A DNA stretch of 64,000 nucleotides from Desulfomonilia bacterium (lineage in GTDB: Bacteria; Desulfobacterota; Desulfomonilia; UBA1062). The position numbers were made by a program, and so were the translations under genes. The DNA lies in NCBI GenBank assembly GCA_036567785.1, contig DATCTV010000060.1, forward strand, positions 1 to 64,000. Direction: 5' to 3'. The notes below the pieces were generated by a model that saw only the letters and a program-made list of their open reading frames with translations, was not told the DNA's origin and searched no databases. Positions 28,401 to 37,107 of this stretch are shown here, piece after piece (within the stretch, counting starts at the first letter, position 1; every line of letters starts with the position of its first letter).

Positions 28401-29314
28401 CGATCAACCTGTCGGACCTTATCAACGACATGAAGAACATGCTTGAGATATCTGTCTCCAAAAAGGTCAGCCTCAGATACTATCTCGGCAGAGACCTACC
28501 TTCAATAAATGCCGATGTGGCCCAGATACAGCAGATTATACTCAATCTGGTTATCAATGCCTCGGAAGCGCTCGATGATAAAAAAGGCAATATCGTTATC
28601 TCAACAACAGGACTTGAATACAACAGCAAGGATGATAGCGCAACGCTTTCCTACGGCGAAATCAAGGAGGGGGGCAGCTGCGTCTGTCTCGATATTACCG
28701 ATGACGGATGCGGTATGGATAAAGAGACGGTTGATAAAATCTTTGACCCGTTCTACACCACCAAATTTACCGGAAGGGGACTGGGGCTCGCAGCCGTTCA
28801 AGGCATTGTACGCGGGCACAAAGGGGCAATAAAGATATTCAGCGAAATCGACAAAGGGACGACATTCAGGATATTTTTCCCTGCAATCGAAAAAGCCGCG
28901 GTTGATTTCCGCACACCATCCGGGAAGCAGAAAGATTGGACCGGCAGCGGAGTCGTCCTGATAGCGGACGATGAGGAATATGTATGCAATATCTGCAAGC
29001 AGCTGCTGGAAAACTGGGGGTTCGAGGTTTTAATCGCATCTGACGGGAAAGAGGCGCTGAACGTCTTCAGAGAAAACTCCGATATAATCAGTCTAGTGCT
29101 CCTTGATGTGACAATGCCTGAAATGAACGGTGATGAGGTCTTCAGGGAAATTCGGCTCATCAACCCGGAGATGCCGGTAATAATGAGCAGCGGATATGGC
29201 GAGCAGGAAGTGGTGAGCCGTTTTGAGGAAAACAATCTGTCGGGATTCGTACAGAAACCGTATCATTCCGACACCCTTAAAAGCGTAATAAGAAAGGCCC
29301 TGGCCAAACAATAG
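25490..29314 (+). CDS. Hybrid sensor histidine kinase with Cache, HAMP, four PAS and receiver domains
   Basis: The 1274-residue protein runs TM1 (about 20-43), an extracytoplasmic dCache-like sensor (45-295), TM2 (about 300-320), HAMP (320-372), four PAS domains (about 385-505, 508-625, 630-755, 760-880), HisKA with phospho-acceptor His in GGIAHDFNNILMVI, an HATPase with DDGCGMD and GRGLGLAAVQG boxes, and a C-terminal receiver (LIADDEEYVC; phospho-Asp in LVLLDVTMPEMNG). The output is unknown because no DNA-binding regulator lies beside it. The start is uncertain: TTG 25490 is the longest; ATG 25511 or 25523, the latter with AAAAGG upstream, are alternatives. Confidence 0.9.
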   Translation: MVYLFKRMNEIMHRLFSGLRFQLVLLILIIVLPLSGLFIYSAFEQRRIDMGQINTDVIKLTKVSANQQQRFFENSREILLLLSLLPAIRDNNPSKCNETFSRLLSLYPFYSNIAAYSPSGDCFSSAIPLNKAINSSGEAWFKRAVLSRNFSIGNYHTKGSITGRKGISAALPVYDEAGALKAVLRVSIDLSMLGNLITENLLPDGAVIIVSDRNGTILARNPDHEKYVGKTFNNIPMIRGMLKNDSNDLIPVKGMDGVERLCSFAEVRIAPEAVLFLVTGISKSVAVSRINRSLAYNLTGLLLFTLLAISLAWYGADKLLISKINNLQRATERLSTGSLEERSGFRDYNGEIGSLAYSFDNMADSLEQRQKEIDDAHESMMVLNERLIATLDAIPDYLFEVDEFGIIYDFRAPQPEKMQVMPELFVGRNVRDILSETSTAIVEKAISEARETGVHYGSSYSFETSSGTRWFELSIASKGDTASSERRFIAIAHDITTQKRMEEELRRNETKYREIFNNAFYGIFRSSFGKKFVDMNKALSDMFGYDSPKEMIDSVSDIEELYVNPVEREKMKAELIKSGFVKNLVIELKHRDGHHIWGRFNVQAILDENRNVILYEGSVEDITKMKQAEDALKQSEERYRMIIENSYDIIFNLNDRGDFTYLSPSFEKNTGYKISETLGTQFLDILHPDDIQKCMEAFTETCSGKLVSGTEYRFRHSDGSWHWYNINGSIYHDSKGSFVSLTGIAWDVTKRKLAEEELHKKSAELQLIFNNMINAFVVWESSFDQDGNYVSFRFGQFNDAFTKITGLKNENIRGKDVFDVWPETEQSWVDAYGSVALTGVPRIFDMYHGPTKKWYHCNAYRPSDSQNHICVIFEDITELKEVEEQRINLERQLQQTQKLEGLGVLAGGIAHDFNNILMVITGNADLALMDIPEQSPAASKIENIKKASFRAADLCKQMLAYSGKGRFMVVPINLSDLINDMKNMLEISVSKKVSLRYYLGRDLPSINADVAQIQQIILNLVINASEALDDKKGNIVISTTGLEYNSKDDSATLSYGEIKEGGSCVCLDITDDGCGMDKETVDKIFDPFYTTKFTGRGLGLAAVQGIVRGHKGAIKIFSEIDKGTTFRIFFPAIEKAAVDFRTPSGKQKDWTGSGVVLIADDEEYVCNICKQLLENWGFEVLIASDGKEALNVFRENSDIISLVLLDVTMPEMNGDEVFREIRLINPEMPVIMSSGYGEQEVVSRFEENNLSGFVQKPYHSDTLKSVIRKALAKQ

Positions 29315-29467
29315 ATCCCCCCAGCTATTTAACACTCAGAATTCATTCATTGATTTTGATGCCCAAGGATTCAGGCTGAAATATTATTTCGTACGGTCTA
29401 AAGAAATTGAATATTATATCCGTTATAAACAATAGAATGTTCAATAATTTTGAAGGAGACTCTTGAA

Positions 29468-31318
29468 ATGTCTTCAATATGGTTGATCATTTGTTCCATT
29501 GCGGCGTTCGCTGTTGCTTACAGATATTACGGGGCCTTTATCGCCGCCAAGGTACTGGCTCTTGACCCGGCAAAAATGACCCCGGCATATAAGCTCCGCG
29601 ATGGTGTCGACTACCAGCCCACCAATAAATGGGTGCTTTTCGGGCACCACTTCGCAGCTATATCAGGTGCCGGACCGCTGATCGGACCCGTATTGGCTGC
29701 ACAGTGGGGGTTCCTTCCCGGATACTCGTGGATAATAGTCGGGGCATGCCTGGGCGGCGCCGTACATGACATCACCATCCTCCTTCTCTCGGTAAGGCAT
29801 GACGGAAAGTCGTTCCCCGATATCGTTAAATCCATGCTCGGCCGCAGGGCATGGCTTGCTGCTTCCATCGCGACATTTTTCAGCCTGATAGCGGTGCTGG
29901 CAAGCACATCGGTCGTTGTAGTGAACGCGCTCGCACTAAGCTCATGGAGTGTATTCGTCATATTCATAACCATCATAGCAGCACTCATCACAGGTCTCTG
30001 GATGTACAGGATCCGGCCGGGAAAAATCTTCGAGGCCAGCCTGATCGGCATTATAATAGTTCTTGCAGGCGTATTCATAGGAAACCCTTTTTCGAATTCC
30101 CCTTACGGACACCTGTTCATGTTCAGCAAACACACAATGTCGATAATCCTTCCGTCATACATACTTATCGCCTCCATCCTGCCGGTCTGGGTACTGATGT
30201 GCCCCAGGGACTACCTGAGTTCATACATGAAGATCGGTGTCGTCATCGTGCTGGCGGTCGGGATACTTCTTGCAAACCCGCATCTCAACATGCCCGCACT
30301 CTCACCATTTTTACACAACGGCCCGATAATAAGCGGAGGTGTATGGCCGTTCATGTTCATCACCATCATGTGCGGCGCGGTTTCGGGCTGGCATGCACTG
30401 GTTTCGACGGGCACGACACCCAAGATGCTCATGAATGAAAAGCACGCGCTTCCCATCGGTTTCGGCGCAATGCTTACCGAAGGGTTCGTTGCGGTCATGG
30501 CACTCATCGCCGCATGCGTGCTCCAGCCCGGAGATTATTTCGCAATCAACATGCCCCAGGATACAGATAAACAGAAGGCCGCCTATGTCTCTTTCGTAAA
30601 CGACAGCTCGGCGGGAACTCAGATGAATCTCAACCCTGTCGACCTGAAAACGCTCGAAGACGAAACCGAGGAGAAACTCGCAGGAAGGACAGGCGGCGGG
30701 GTAACACTCGCCGTAGGCATGGCCAAACTCTTCACCCACCTGCCGGGCATGAAAAAACTCGGCTCCTACTGGTATCACTTCATCATCATGTTCGAGGCGC
30801 TCTTCATAATGACGCTGCTGGAGACAGGCACGCGTGTGGGCAGGTACATTCTGCAGGACGTTATAATAAAGGAGTCGAGGGTGAAAACGAACCACTACGA
30901 CTGGAGGCTCAACATCATGACGAGCTTTGCAGTCTGCTTCTGCTGGGGATACCTGCTATATACCGGGACTCTCAATTCCCTGTGGACGCTCTTCGGCATA
31001 TCCAATCAGCTTTTTGCGGCCACAGTGCTGGCCGTCGGCACATGCTGGATTCTTCAGAACTCTGCAAAAAGGAAATACGCTCTCATAACCGCACTGCCCT
31101 GTTTGTTTTTAACCGTTACGGCAACCACCGCCGGAGTAATAAGCATAGGGAGGTGGGGAAAAGCGTTTGCAGGCATCCCTTCAAGTGACATCACCGGCAT
31201 CATCATGCAGATAATACTTATTGGCATGGCCTTTCTTCTGATAATATCGTCGCTGTACATGGTCTACATGTCTTTCATGAGACCGTTAAAGGGAGATTAT
31301 GCAGATAACGTTCGATGA
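29468..31318 (+). CDS. cstA: Carbon starvation protein CstA family transporter
   Basis: The start at ATG 29468 is chosen because GAAGGAG lies at 29451-29457, inside the longer TTG-started frame. The protein of about 616 residues has some 16 membrane segments and the CstA core pattern (HHFAAISGAGPLIGPVLAAQWG, with GACLGGAVHDI after it). CstA-family proteins import peptides or, in some bacteria, pyruvate. Its 3' end overlaps the alpha-galactosidase gene by 20 bases, so both are on one mRNA. Confidence 0.93.
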   Translation: MSSIWLIICSIAAFAVAYRYYGAFIAAKVLALDPAKMTPAYKLRDGVDYQPTNKWVLFGHHFAAISGAGPLIGPVLAAQWGFLPGYSWIIVGACLGGAVHDITILLLSVRHDGKSFPDIVKSMLGRRAWLAASIATFFSLIAVLASTSVVVVNALALSSWSVFVIFITIIAALITGLWMYRIRPGKIFEASLIGIIIVLAGVFIGNPFSNSPYGHLFMFSKHTMSIILPSYILIASILPVWVLMCPRDYLSSYMKIGVVIVLAVGILLANPHLNMPALSPFLHNGPIISGGVWPFMFITIMCGAVSGWHALVSTGTTPKMLMNEKHALPIGFGAMLTEGFVAVMALIAACVLQPGDYFAINMPQDTDKQKAAYVSFVNDSSAGTQMNLNPVDLKTLEDETEEKLAGRTGGGVTLAVGMAKLFTHLPGMKKLGSYWYHFIIMFEALFIMTLLETGTRVGRYILQDVIIKESRVKTNHYDWRLNIMTSFAVCFCWGYLLYTGTLNSLWTLFGISNQLFAATVLAVGTCWILQNSAKRKYALITALPCLFLTVTATTAGVISIGRWGKAFAGIPSSDITGIIMQIILIGMAFLLIISSLYMVYMSFMRPLKGDYADNVR

Positions 31319-33485
31319 AAATAAACAGATATTCCACCTGAGAGCGGGTGGCGCCAGCTATATAATGAAGGCCGCCTATGGTGAACTCCTGCATCTGTAC
31401 TGGGGAAAGGCCCTGAGCGACCCGGACTGCTCGTACCTGCTCAGGCCTGCCATGAGAGCGTTCTCTCCGGATACCCACCCTGACGAGCTTGGCATATCTC
31501 TCGATATCCTTCCTCTTGAATATCCGTCATCAGGCACAGGAGATTTCAGGCAGCCAGCATTCATCGTCGAGACCGCGGACGGAGCAAGACTGGCAGAGCT
31601 CAAATATTCAGGCCATAAAATACTTACCGGCAAACCGGCGCTTCCCGGCCTTCCTTCAACTTATATCGAGATGCTCTACGAGGCGGATACGCTCATCGTC
31701 GAGATGAGGGATGACGTCATCGGGCTTGCGGTGGAACTCACATATACCACCTTCAGAAATTATGACGCCATCGCACGTTCGGCCAGGTTTATCAATAATT
31801 CCGGTTCCGATATAAAAATATTGAACGCCATGAGCGCAAGCGTCGATTTCATGGACGCAAACTACGATATGCTCCAGCTCTCGGGAGCATGGGCGCGCGA
31901 AAGGCATGTCGAAATCAGGCCGCTCGCGCCGGGCACCCAGTCGATTGAAAGCAGGCGCGGTACATCCAGCCACCAGCAGAACCCTTTCATGGCGCTTATC
32001 AGCAAGGGATGCACGGAATTTTCGGGCGAGGCCTACGGGTTCTCCCTCGTCTATTCGGGCAATTTCCTCGCCACGGTCGAGGTCGATCAGTTCTCGACAG
32101 CAAGAGCCTCGGTAGGCATAAACCCATACTGTTTCTCATGGGTACTCAAACCCGGCGAAAGCTTTCAGACGCCCGAGGCAGTTCTGGTCTATTCAGCAGA
32201 AGGGATTTCCGGCATGTCGGACACGTACCACAGGCTCTATCGGAACAACCTGTGCAGGGGCATCCACAGGGACATTCCCCGGCCTGTTCTTATCAATAAT
32301 TGGGAAGCAACCTACTTTGAATTCAACGAGGAGAAGCTTCTCGAAATTGCAAAGGCCGCTTCAGCAATCGGGGTCGAGCTTTTCGTACTCGACGACGGCT
32401 GGTTCGGCGTTCGCAACGAGGACAACTGCTCTCTGGGCGACTGGGTCGTGAACACGGACAAGCTCCCGGGCGGCATAAAAGGGATTGCCGAAAAGGTCAA
32501 CGCGCTCGGCATGAAATTCGGACTCTGGTTCGAACCCGAGATGATATCAAAGGACAGCGATCTCTACAGGGCTCACCCTGACTGGTGCCTTCATGTAAAA
32601 GGAAGAAGACGGACCGACTCGAGAAATCAGCTCGTGCTCGACCTGTCCAGACCCGAGGTGTGCAACTACATCATCAACAGCGTAAGCGCCGTGCTCAAGA
32701 GCGCGCCGATCGCATACGTCAAATGGGACATGAATAGAAGCCTTCTTGAAGTCGCTTCTATTTCGCTGTCTTCAGAAAAGAAACAGGAAACATTCCACCG
32801 ATATATGCTCGGACTATACCGCGTGCTCGAAACCATAACCTCCGCATTTCCCGAAATCCTCTTTGAGAGCTGTTCGGGAGGAGGCGGCAGGTTCGACCCC
32901 GGCATGCTTCACTACATGCCGCAGACATGGACCAGCGACGATACGGACGCGGTCGAGCGCCTCAAGATCCAGCATGGCACCAGTATTGTCTATCCTGTAA
33001 TCTCAATGGGGGCACACGTTTCAGCTGTTCCGAATCACCAGGTGCATCGTTCGACGCCTCTGATAGCACGTATCCACACGGCCATGGCCGGTAATTTAGG
33101 GCTTGAGCTCGACCTGTCGAAACTCTCGCAGGATGAAACAGCCATTCTCAAAACTCATATCGACCTGTACAAAAAAGAAATAAGGGACACAGTTCAGTTC
33201 GGTAGAATGTACAGACTTATAAGCCCGTTCGAAAGTAACATGACGGCCTGGCTTTTTGTAAACGAGGACCAGTCAAAGGCTGTGCTATTCTTTTTCCGTG
33301 TGCTTGCCGAGGCGCAGGAGCCCTTCAGGACAATAAGGCTTACCGGTCTTGACCCTGAAAAAACATACAGGGAAGCCGTATTCGGAGCCCGGTACAAGGG
33401 TGATACCCTGATGAAGGCGGGGCTTCCTTCGCCTATTTTCATTGGAGATTATGGCAGCGCGCTGATAAGGTTTGAGGCTGTTTGA
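31299..33485 (+). CDS. Alpha-galactosidase, GH36
   Basis: The 728-residue protein has the three-part GH36 layout: an N-terminal beta-supersandwich (1 to about 330), a TIM barrel starting at NNWEATYFEFNEEKLLEIA, and a C-terminal beta domain. Nucleophile Asp477 lies in YVKWDMNR; the acid/base Asp is in TSDDTDAVER (547-548). ESCSGGGGRFDPG forms the substrate loop. It has no signal peptide. AGGGAG precedes the ATG inside the end of cstA. It should cut alpha-1,6-galactose from raffinose-type or galactomannan oligosaccharides in the cytoplasm. Confidence 0.95.
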   Translation: MQITFDENKQIFHLRAGGASYIMKAAYGELLHLYWGKALSDPDCSYLLRPAMRAFSPDTHPDELGISLDILPLEYPSSGTGDFRQPAFIVETADGARLAELKYSGHKILTGKPALPGLPSTYIEMLYEADTLIVEMRDDVIGLAVELTYTTFRNYDAIARSARFINNSGSDIKILNAMSASVDFMDANYDMLQLSGAWARERHVEIRPLAPGTQSIESRRGTSSHQQNPFMALISKGCTEFSGEAYGFSLVYSGNFLATVEVDQFSTARASVGINPYCFSWVLKPGESFQTPEAVLVYSAEGISGMSDTYHRLYRNNLCRGIHRDIPRPVLINNWEATYFEFNEEKLLEIAKAASAIGVELFVLDDGWFGVRNEDNCSLGDWVVNTDKLPGGIKGIAEKVNALGMKFGLWFEPEMISKDSDLYRAHPDWCLHVKGRRRTDSRNQLVLDLSRPEVCNYIINSVSAVLKSAPIAYVKWDMNRSLLEVASISLSSEKKQETFHRYMLGLYRVLETITSAFPEILFESCSGGGGRFDPGMLHYMPQTWTSDDTDAVERLKIQHGTSIVYPVISMGAHVSAVPNHQVHRSTPLIARIHTAMAGNLGLELDLSKLSQDETAILKTHIDLYKKEIRDTVQFGRMYRLISPFESNMTAWLFVNEDQSKAVLFFFRVLAEAQEPFRTIRLTGLDPEKTYREAVFGARYKGDTLMKAGLPSPIFIGDYGSALIRFEAV

Positions 33486-33512
33486 CCTTTTCAATTTGAA
33501 AAAAGGAAAAGC

Positions 33513-33532
33513 CCCGGTTTATCATTACCGGG
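33513..33532. terminator. Bidirectional terminator between GH36 and SPFH genes
   Basis: CCCGGT (33513-33518) pairs with ACCGGG (33527-33532). CTTCTTTTT follows on the plus strand and CTTTTCCTTTTTT on the minus strand, so it can serve both convergent genes. Confidence 0.6.
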
Positions 33533-33542
33533 ACCTTCTTTT

Positions 33543-34358
33543 TCATTTATCGCTTCCCAGTATTATCGGCAGGCCTGTTTTGGTGTTGCCTATGACAACC
33601 ACCTTTGTATTCTGGCTGTTGGCGAGTTTCTCGGTCGCCTCGATCCCTTTCCATTCAAGCAGCTGCGGGCTTATGCCCTGGGCCACTATTTTCTGGAAGT
33701 CAGCGATGCCCTGCGCTTCGATTCGTTTGCGCTCGGCCTCCTGCTGCTCCTTCTGAAGCACGAACTTCATCTGCTCGGCCTCCTGTTCGCGTTTGAGTTT
33801 TTCCTGAATGGCGTTTGCCACAACCGTCGGAAGGCCTATCTTCCTGAGCAGCACCTGCTCGGTTATTATGCCTCGGTCTTTTGTTATCTTTGAATACAGT
33901 TCCTTGACCTCTCCCGCAAGCTTGTCCCTTTCAGCCGAATACAGCGTTTTCGCATCATATGAAGCCGTAATTTCCCGGATGGCTGAACGCAGCTGGGGTT
34001 CAACAATAATTTCCTGATAGCTTTTGCCCACTGTTTTATAAATATTCACGGCCCTGGCAGGGTCTATCCTGTAGATAAGAGAGACATCCAGATTTATTAT
34101 AAGTCCTTCCCGCGACGGGGTGTCTGCCTCTTCCATAATCGTCAGGGACCTTGTGGACATCTTGATAACTTTAGTAAAAGGGATGATCAGCCTTATCCCT
34201 GGAGAGAGCGTGTCGCTGGACACATAGCCGAAAAAGTCCTTAACACCGACATATCCGGCAGGAATAACCACTATGGGCCTTGCTGAAAAGAGGATTACCA
34301 GCACCACTACCGCAACCACTATAAGGATCCCTTTTGATCTGAATGCGCCTGTTTCCAT
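33543..34358 (-). CDS. Prohibitin-like SPFH domain protein
   Basis: The start at 34358 follows GGAGGGAG; the 271-residue protein then begins METGAFRSKG and has one membrane segment at about residues 9-27. An SPFH/Band 7 domain follows (VIPAGYVGVKDFFG, SREGLIINLDVSLIYRID) and then a Glu/Gln/Lys-rich helical tail. It is most like prohibitin family members, which form ring-like membrane scaffolds and modulate FtsH-type proteases in other organisms. It is not paired with an NfeD gene. Confidence 0.88.
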   Translation of the reverse strand: METGAFRSKGILIVVAVVVLVILFSARPIVVIPAGYVGVKDFFGYVSSDTLSPGIRLIIPFTKVIKMSTRSLTIMEEADTPSREGLIINLDVSLIYRIDPARAVNIYKTVGKSYQEIIVEPQLRSAIREITASYDAKTLYSAERDKLAGEVKELYSKITKDRGIITEQVLLRKIGLPTVVANAIQEKLKREQEAEQMKFVLQKEQQEAERKRIEAQGIADFQKIVAQGISPQLLEWKGIEATEKLANSQNTKVVVIGNTKTGLPIILGSDK

Positions 34359-34399
34359 TCTACTCCCTCCTTGCAATCAATTTATTCCGGGCAATAAAA

Positions 34400-34420
34400 A
34401 AGGCTGTCTGAGACAGCCTT
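34400..34420 (-). terminator. Rho-independent terminator of the START/GMC cluster
   Basis: AAGGCTGTC and GACAGCCTT form a perfect 9-bp stem with a 3-base loop; on the minus strand it is followed by TTTTTATTG. It lies two bases after the START-like gene's stop codon. Confidence 0.9.
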
Positions 34421-34421
34421 C

Positions 34422-35102
34422 CTATTTCTTATATGTCCCGTTCGATTCAACACGCTTTTTGACGCCTTCCATATAGCCCGGAAGCGTGCTGTTCGTCATG
34501 AACCTTTCCGCAAAACCGGGAACCGGTACCGATGTTTCCACAATCGGCGCATAGTAGTAAACTGTCTTTTTTCCGTTATCATAAGGTTCGATATATTCAA
34601 ATCCTTCGACGTTTTTGAGTCCGCTTGTGGCCCTGGTTATCTTTATCCCCTTCTTCTGGTATTCATCCACAAGATGCTGAGAAACAAGGCTCCAATCCTG
34701 CCTCATGTTTTTCCCGTCGAACTTTACATCCAGAGTATAAATAACGGTGAGAACGGGAAACTTGAGCTTGCCTTCAAAAAGGACCTCTCCCGTCTCGCCG
34801 GGTTCAATGGGTTTGATAACACCGACTGTTTTGTAGTATTCAAGACCGGGTACGAACTCCCCCATGGAATTCCAGTCGCAAAGATATTTCCAGGTATTCT
34901 CTGGTGTAGAGTTGATAAGAAGCACGCCTATGCCCCTTTTCTTCTTGCCTTCTCCCTCAACCTTCATCTCGACTGTGAACGTCTGGAGCTTTCCCGCTTC
35001 CAGCTTTGCCTTGTCTATCTTGAGATTCAGCTTTTCCTGCGCAAACAATGCACCAGGAAGAAAAAAAACAAAACCAATCAAAACTGCAACTATTCTTCTC
35101 AT
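34422..35102 (-). CDS. Exported START/SRPBCC-type lipid-binding protein
   Basis: The 226-residue protein has a signal peptide (MRRIVAVLIGFVFFLPGALFA) and a helix-grip fold typical of START/polyketide-cyclase proteins: INSTPENTWKYLCDWNSMGEFVPGL is the characteristic first part, and a long final helix ends the chain. START-like proteins bind sterols or other hydrophobic ligands in a central cavity. It is the last gene of the minus-strand unit that includes a GMC oxidoreductase, one base after its stop, and could deliver a lipid substrate to it. That role is inferred from context. Confidence 0.75.
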   Translation of the reverse strand: MRRIVAVLIGFVFFLPGALFAQEKLNLKIDKAKLEAGKLQTFTVEMKVEGEGKKKRGIGVLLINSTPENTWKYLCDWNSMGEFVPGLEYYKTVGVIKPIEPGETGEVLFEGKLKFPVLTVIYTLDVKFDGKNMRQDWSLVSQHLVDEYQKKGIKITRATSGLKNVEGFEYIEPYDNGKKTVYYYAPIVETSVPVPGFAERFMTNSTLPGYMEGVKKRVESNGTYKK

Positions 35103-35103
35103 T

Positions 35104-36630
35104 TTATTCCCCTTTGTATTTTTTTATATTCGATGAAATATATTCCGCACATCTTGCGGCAAACGCCATTATTGTTACCTGCTGATTGACGCCTAGCGAA
35201 GTCGGAAACGGACTGCCGTCAGGTATGAACAGGCCTTTTATATCATGAGATTCAAGATTTGTATCGACAACTGATTTTCCGGGATCATTTCCCATACGGC
35301 ATGTCCCCAGCGGATTAAATGCCATGATCTCAAAGTGCCATGGTTTAATTTTGAGGTTTCTGAAGCGGTTAAGCTCCTCCCTGCTGTTGATGACCGGCAT
35401 GGTACTGCAGCAGGTGAATACCCTTTTAGCGCCGGCGGCAAGAAACATCTCCGCAGTTATGCACAATCCCTTGTGAAGCTTCCCCGCATCCTCCCGGTTC
35501 ATTGAATAGTACGCCCGAAAGGCTTGACCGAACATTGCCGGTTTCACACTGCCCCGGGTCGAGTCGCTAATCATGACACCGAAAGCAGCAAGATTTTTAT
35601 AATGCTTCATAAGGTATTTGTGCTCCTCCCCCACACCGGGTAACGCCATTGCCATAACCCCGGGCGGGACAAACATCCCTTCAAGCATTATGCCCTCATC
35701 CATGAAGGCGTCTATATAACAGCCCTGTGAAACCCCGTAATGGCCGTTCACCTCTTCGTCCATCTCGGCCACAACTCTTCCGCACGGGTGGATCGTCAAA
35801 CCTTTTCCGACAAGGCCGGATGTGTTGGCAAGTCTGTTCTTAAGCAGGAATGCTGGAGTTATGAGAGCCCCCATTGCAAGGCAGACCACATCGGCCTTTA
35901 CTTTTACCCTGTAGCGCCTCCTTTTTGTCATCGGGTCGATTATGAGACCTTCAACACCTCTGACGCGACCGTTCTCGACATTAACCTTTGTAGCCCTGCA
36001 ATTGGCGTATATATCAGCACCCGCTGCAGCCGCACCGGGAATATATGTTACGTCCATTGACTGCTTGGCGCCCCTGATACAGCCCCACTGGCAGCTTCCG
36101 GCGCCTTTACAGTCCCTGACGTTATGTTTGAGCGGCTTTGCCTCATACCCCAGAGCGTTTGCCCCTCTCTTCACTATCTGATAGCTATTCCCAAGTATGT
36201 CTTCACTCAGCTCCGTAACATTGATCTCTCTTTCGACTTTATCGAAATATCCGCTCAGCACGTCATAATCGATACCTTCGCAGCCATATTCAGTGATCCA
36301 TTTTTCAACGACACCGCGCGGCGTTCTCATGCATATCGCGGAATTGACAGTCGTCGTACCGCCTACCGTCATGCCCATTGTTATTGACACCGGAGGCAAT
36401 CCAAAAGCGATCGTTGCCCCGCCGTCACGGTACATCATACCCATCATGTTGCCGGGGTCCTGATTGAAATCTTTTTCTGTAAAATATCCGCCCTCTTCCA
36501 GCACTACGACCTTAAGCCCCTTTACGGCAAGCTCCTTTGCAACGACTGCCCCTCCGGCGCCTGAACCGATAATGCATACATCGGCCTTTATATCTACATG
36601 GCCCTTTATATCCTTACATTCCTTAATCAT
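35104..36630 (-). CDS. GMC-family FAD oxidoreductase
   Basis: The 508-residue protein has the N-terminal FAD dinucleotide-binding motif GSGAGGAVVAKELA (22 onward), the GMC signature region (GGTTTVNSAICMRTP) and a C-terminal FNPLGTCRMGNDPG with the histidine/asparagine region of GMC enzymes. It resembles cholesterol/long-chain alcohol oxidase-like members more than glucose dehydrogenases. It has no Tat or Sec signal. The upstream gene resembles gluconate 2-dehydrogenase subunit 3, suggesting a two-subunit membrane-linked dehydrogenase. Substrate is probably a lipid or sterol alcohol; this is inference from the START-like neighbour. Confidence 0.85.
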   Translation of the reverse strand: MIKECKDIKGHVDIKADVCIIGSGAGGAVVAKELAVKGLKVVVLEEGGYFTEKDFNQDPGNMMGMMYRDGGATIAFGLPPVSITMGMTVGGTTTVNSAICMRTPRGVVEKWITEYGCEGIDYDVLSGYFDKVEREINVTELSEDILGNSYQIVKRGANALGYEAKPLKHNVRDCKGAGSCQWGCIRGAKQSMDVTYIPGAAAAGADIYANCRATKVNVENGRVRGVEGLIIDPMTKRRRYRVKVKADVVCLAMGALITPAFLLKNRLANTSGLVGKGLTIHPCGRVVAEMDEEVNGHYGVSQGCYIDAFMDEGIMLEGMFVPPGVMAMALPGVGEEHKYLMKHYKNLAAFGVMISDSTRGSVKPAMFGQAFRAYYSMNREDAGKLHKGLCITAEMFLAAGAKRVFTCCSTMPVINSREELNRFRNLKIKPWHFEIMAFNPLGTCRMGNDPGKSVVDTNLESHDIKGLFIPDGSPFPTSLGVNQQVTIMAFAARCAEYISSNIKKYKGE

Positions 36631-36639
36631 ATTTGACCC

Positions 36640-37077
36640 CTAGCCTCTGACACCTTTATACCCCTGACTGTTATCGAATTTTTCTTTGTATCCTATGGCA
36701 TCCTTCACTTCGATGATTCCGTAAAAAGCGGGAAACACAAGCACTTTGACTATCAGCAATGAAAACGGCCCAGGAAACGCGGAATTCTCGATGAGATGCA
36801 GAAGTTCGGTTCGCTCCTGTTCATCCATATTGACAAGCTGTTTGAATTTTCCCATAAAAATGACAGGCCAGGCATAATTCAGTATATGCACCATCACCCT
36901 GAGCGTAAACCGGGTAACAAAAGGCATTCTTGAAAGTATGAAATCCGTCCTGGGAAGCCACTTGTCTTCAATATCGGCAGCCCCGAGTTCGAAGCTGGCA
37001 CCTCCTCTGGGAATTATTCCGCCTGCCATTGCGGCGATAATCTTCGCATCTTTTTTGCTAAGAACTTTATAAGGCAT
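36640..37077 (-). CDS. Gluconate 2-dehydrogenase subunit 3-like protein
   Basis: The start at 37077 follows AAGGAGAC; the 145-residue protein begins MPYKVLSKKDAKIIAAMAGGIIPRG, the typical opening of the small (gamma) subunit of FAD-dependent gluconate/sorbitol dehydrogenases. These small subunits aid maturation, and some carry a Tat signal; here no twin-arginine is seen. It lies nine bases upstream of the GMC gene and in the same direction, the usual partner arrangement. Confidence 0.75.
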   Translation of the reverse strand: MPYKVLSKKDAKIIAAMAGGIIPRGGASFELGAADIEDKWLPRTDFILSRMPFVTRFTLRVMVHILNYAWPVIFMGKFKQLVNMDEQERTELLHLIENSAFPGPFSLLIVKVLVFPAFYGIIEVKDAIGYKEKFDNSQGYKGVRG

Positions 37078-37107
37078 ACCTGTCTCCTTAGAAGGCATCA
37101 AATAATA

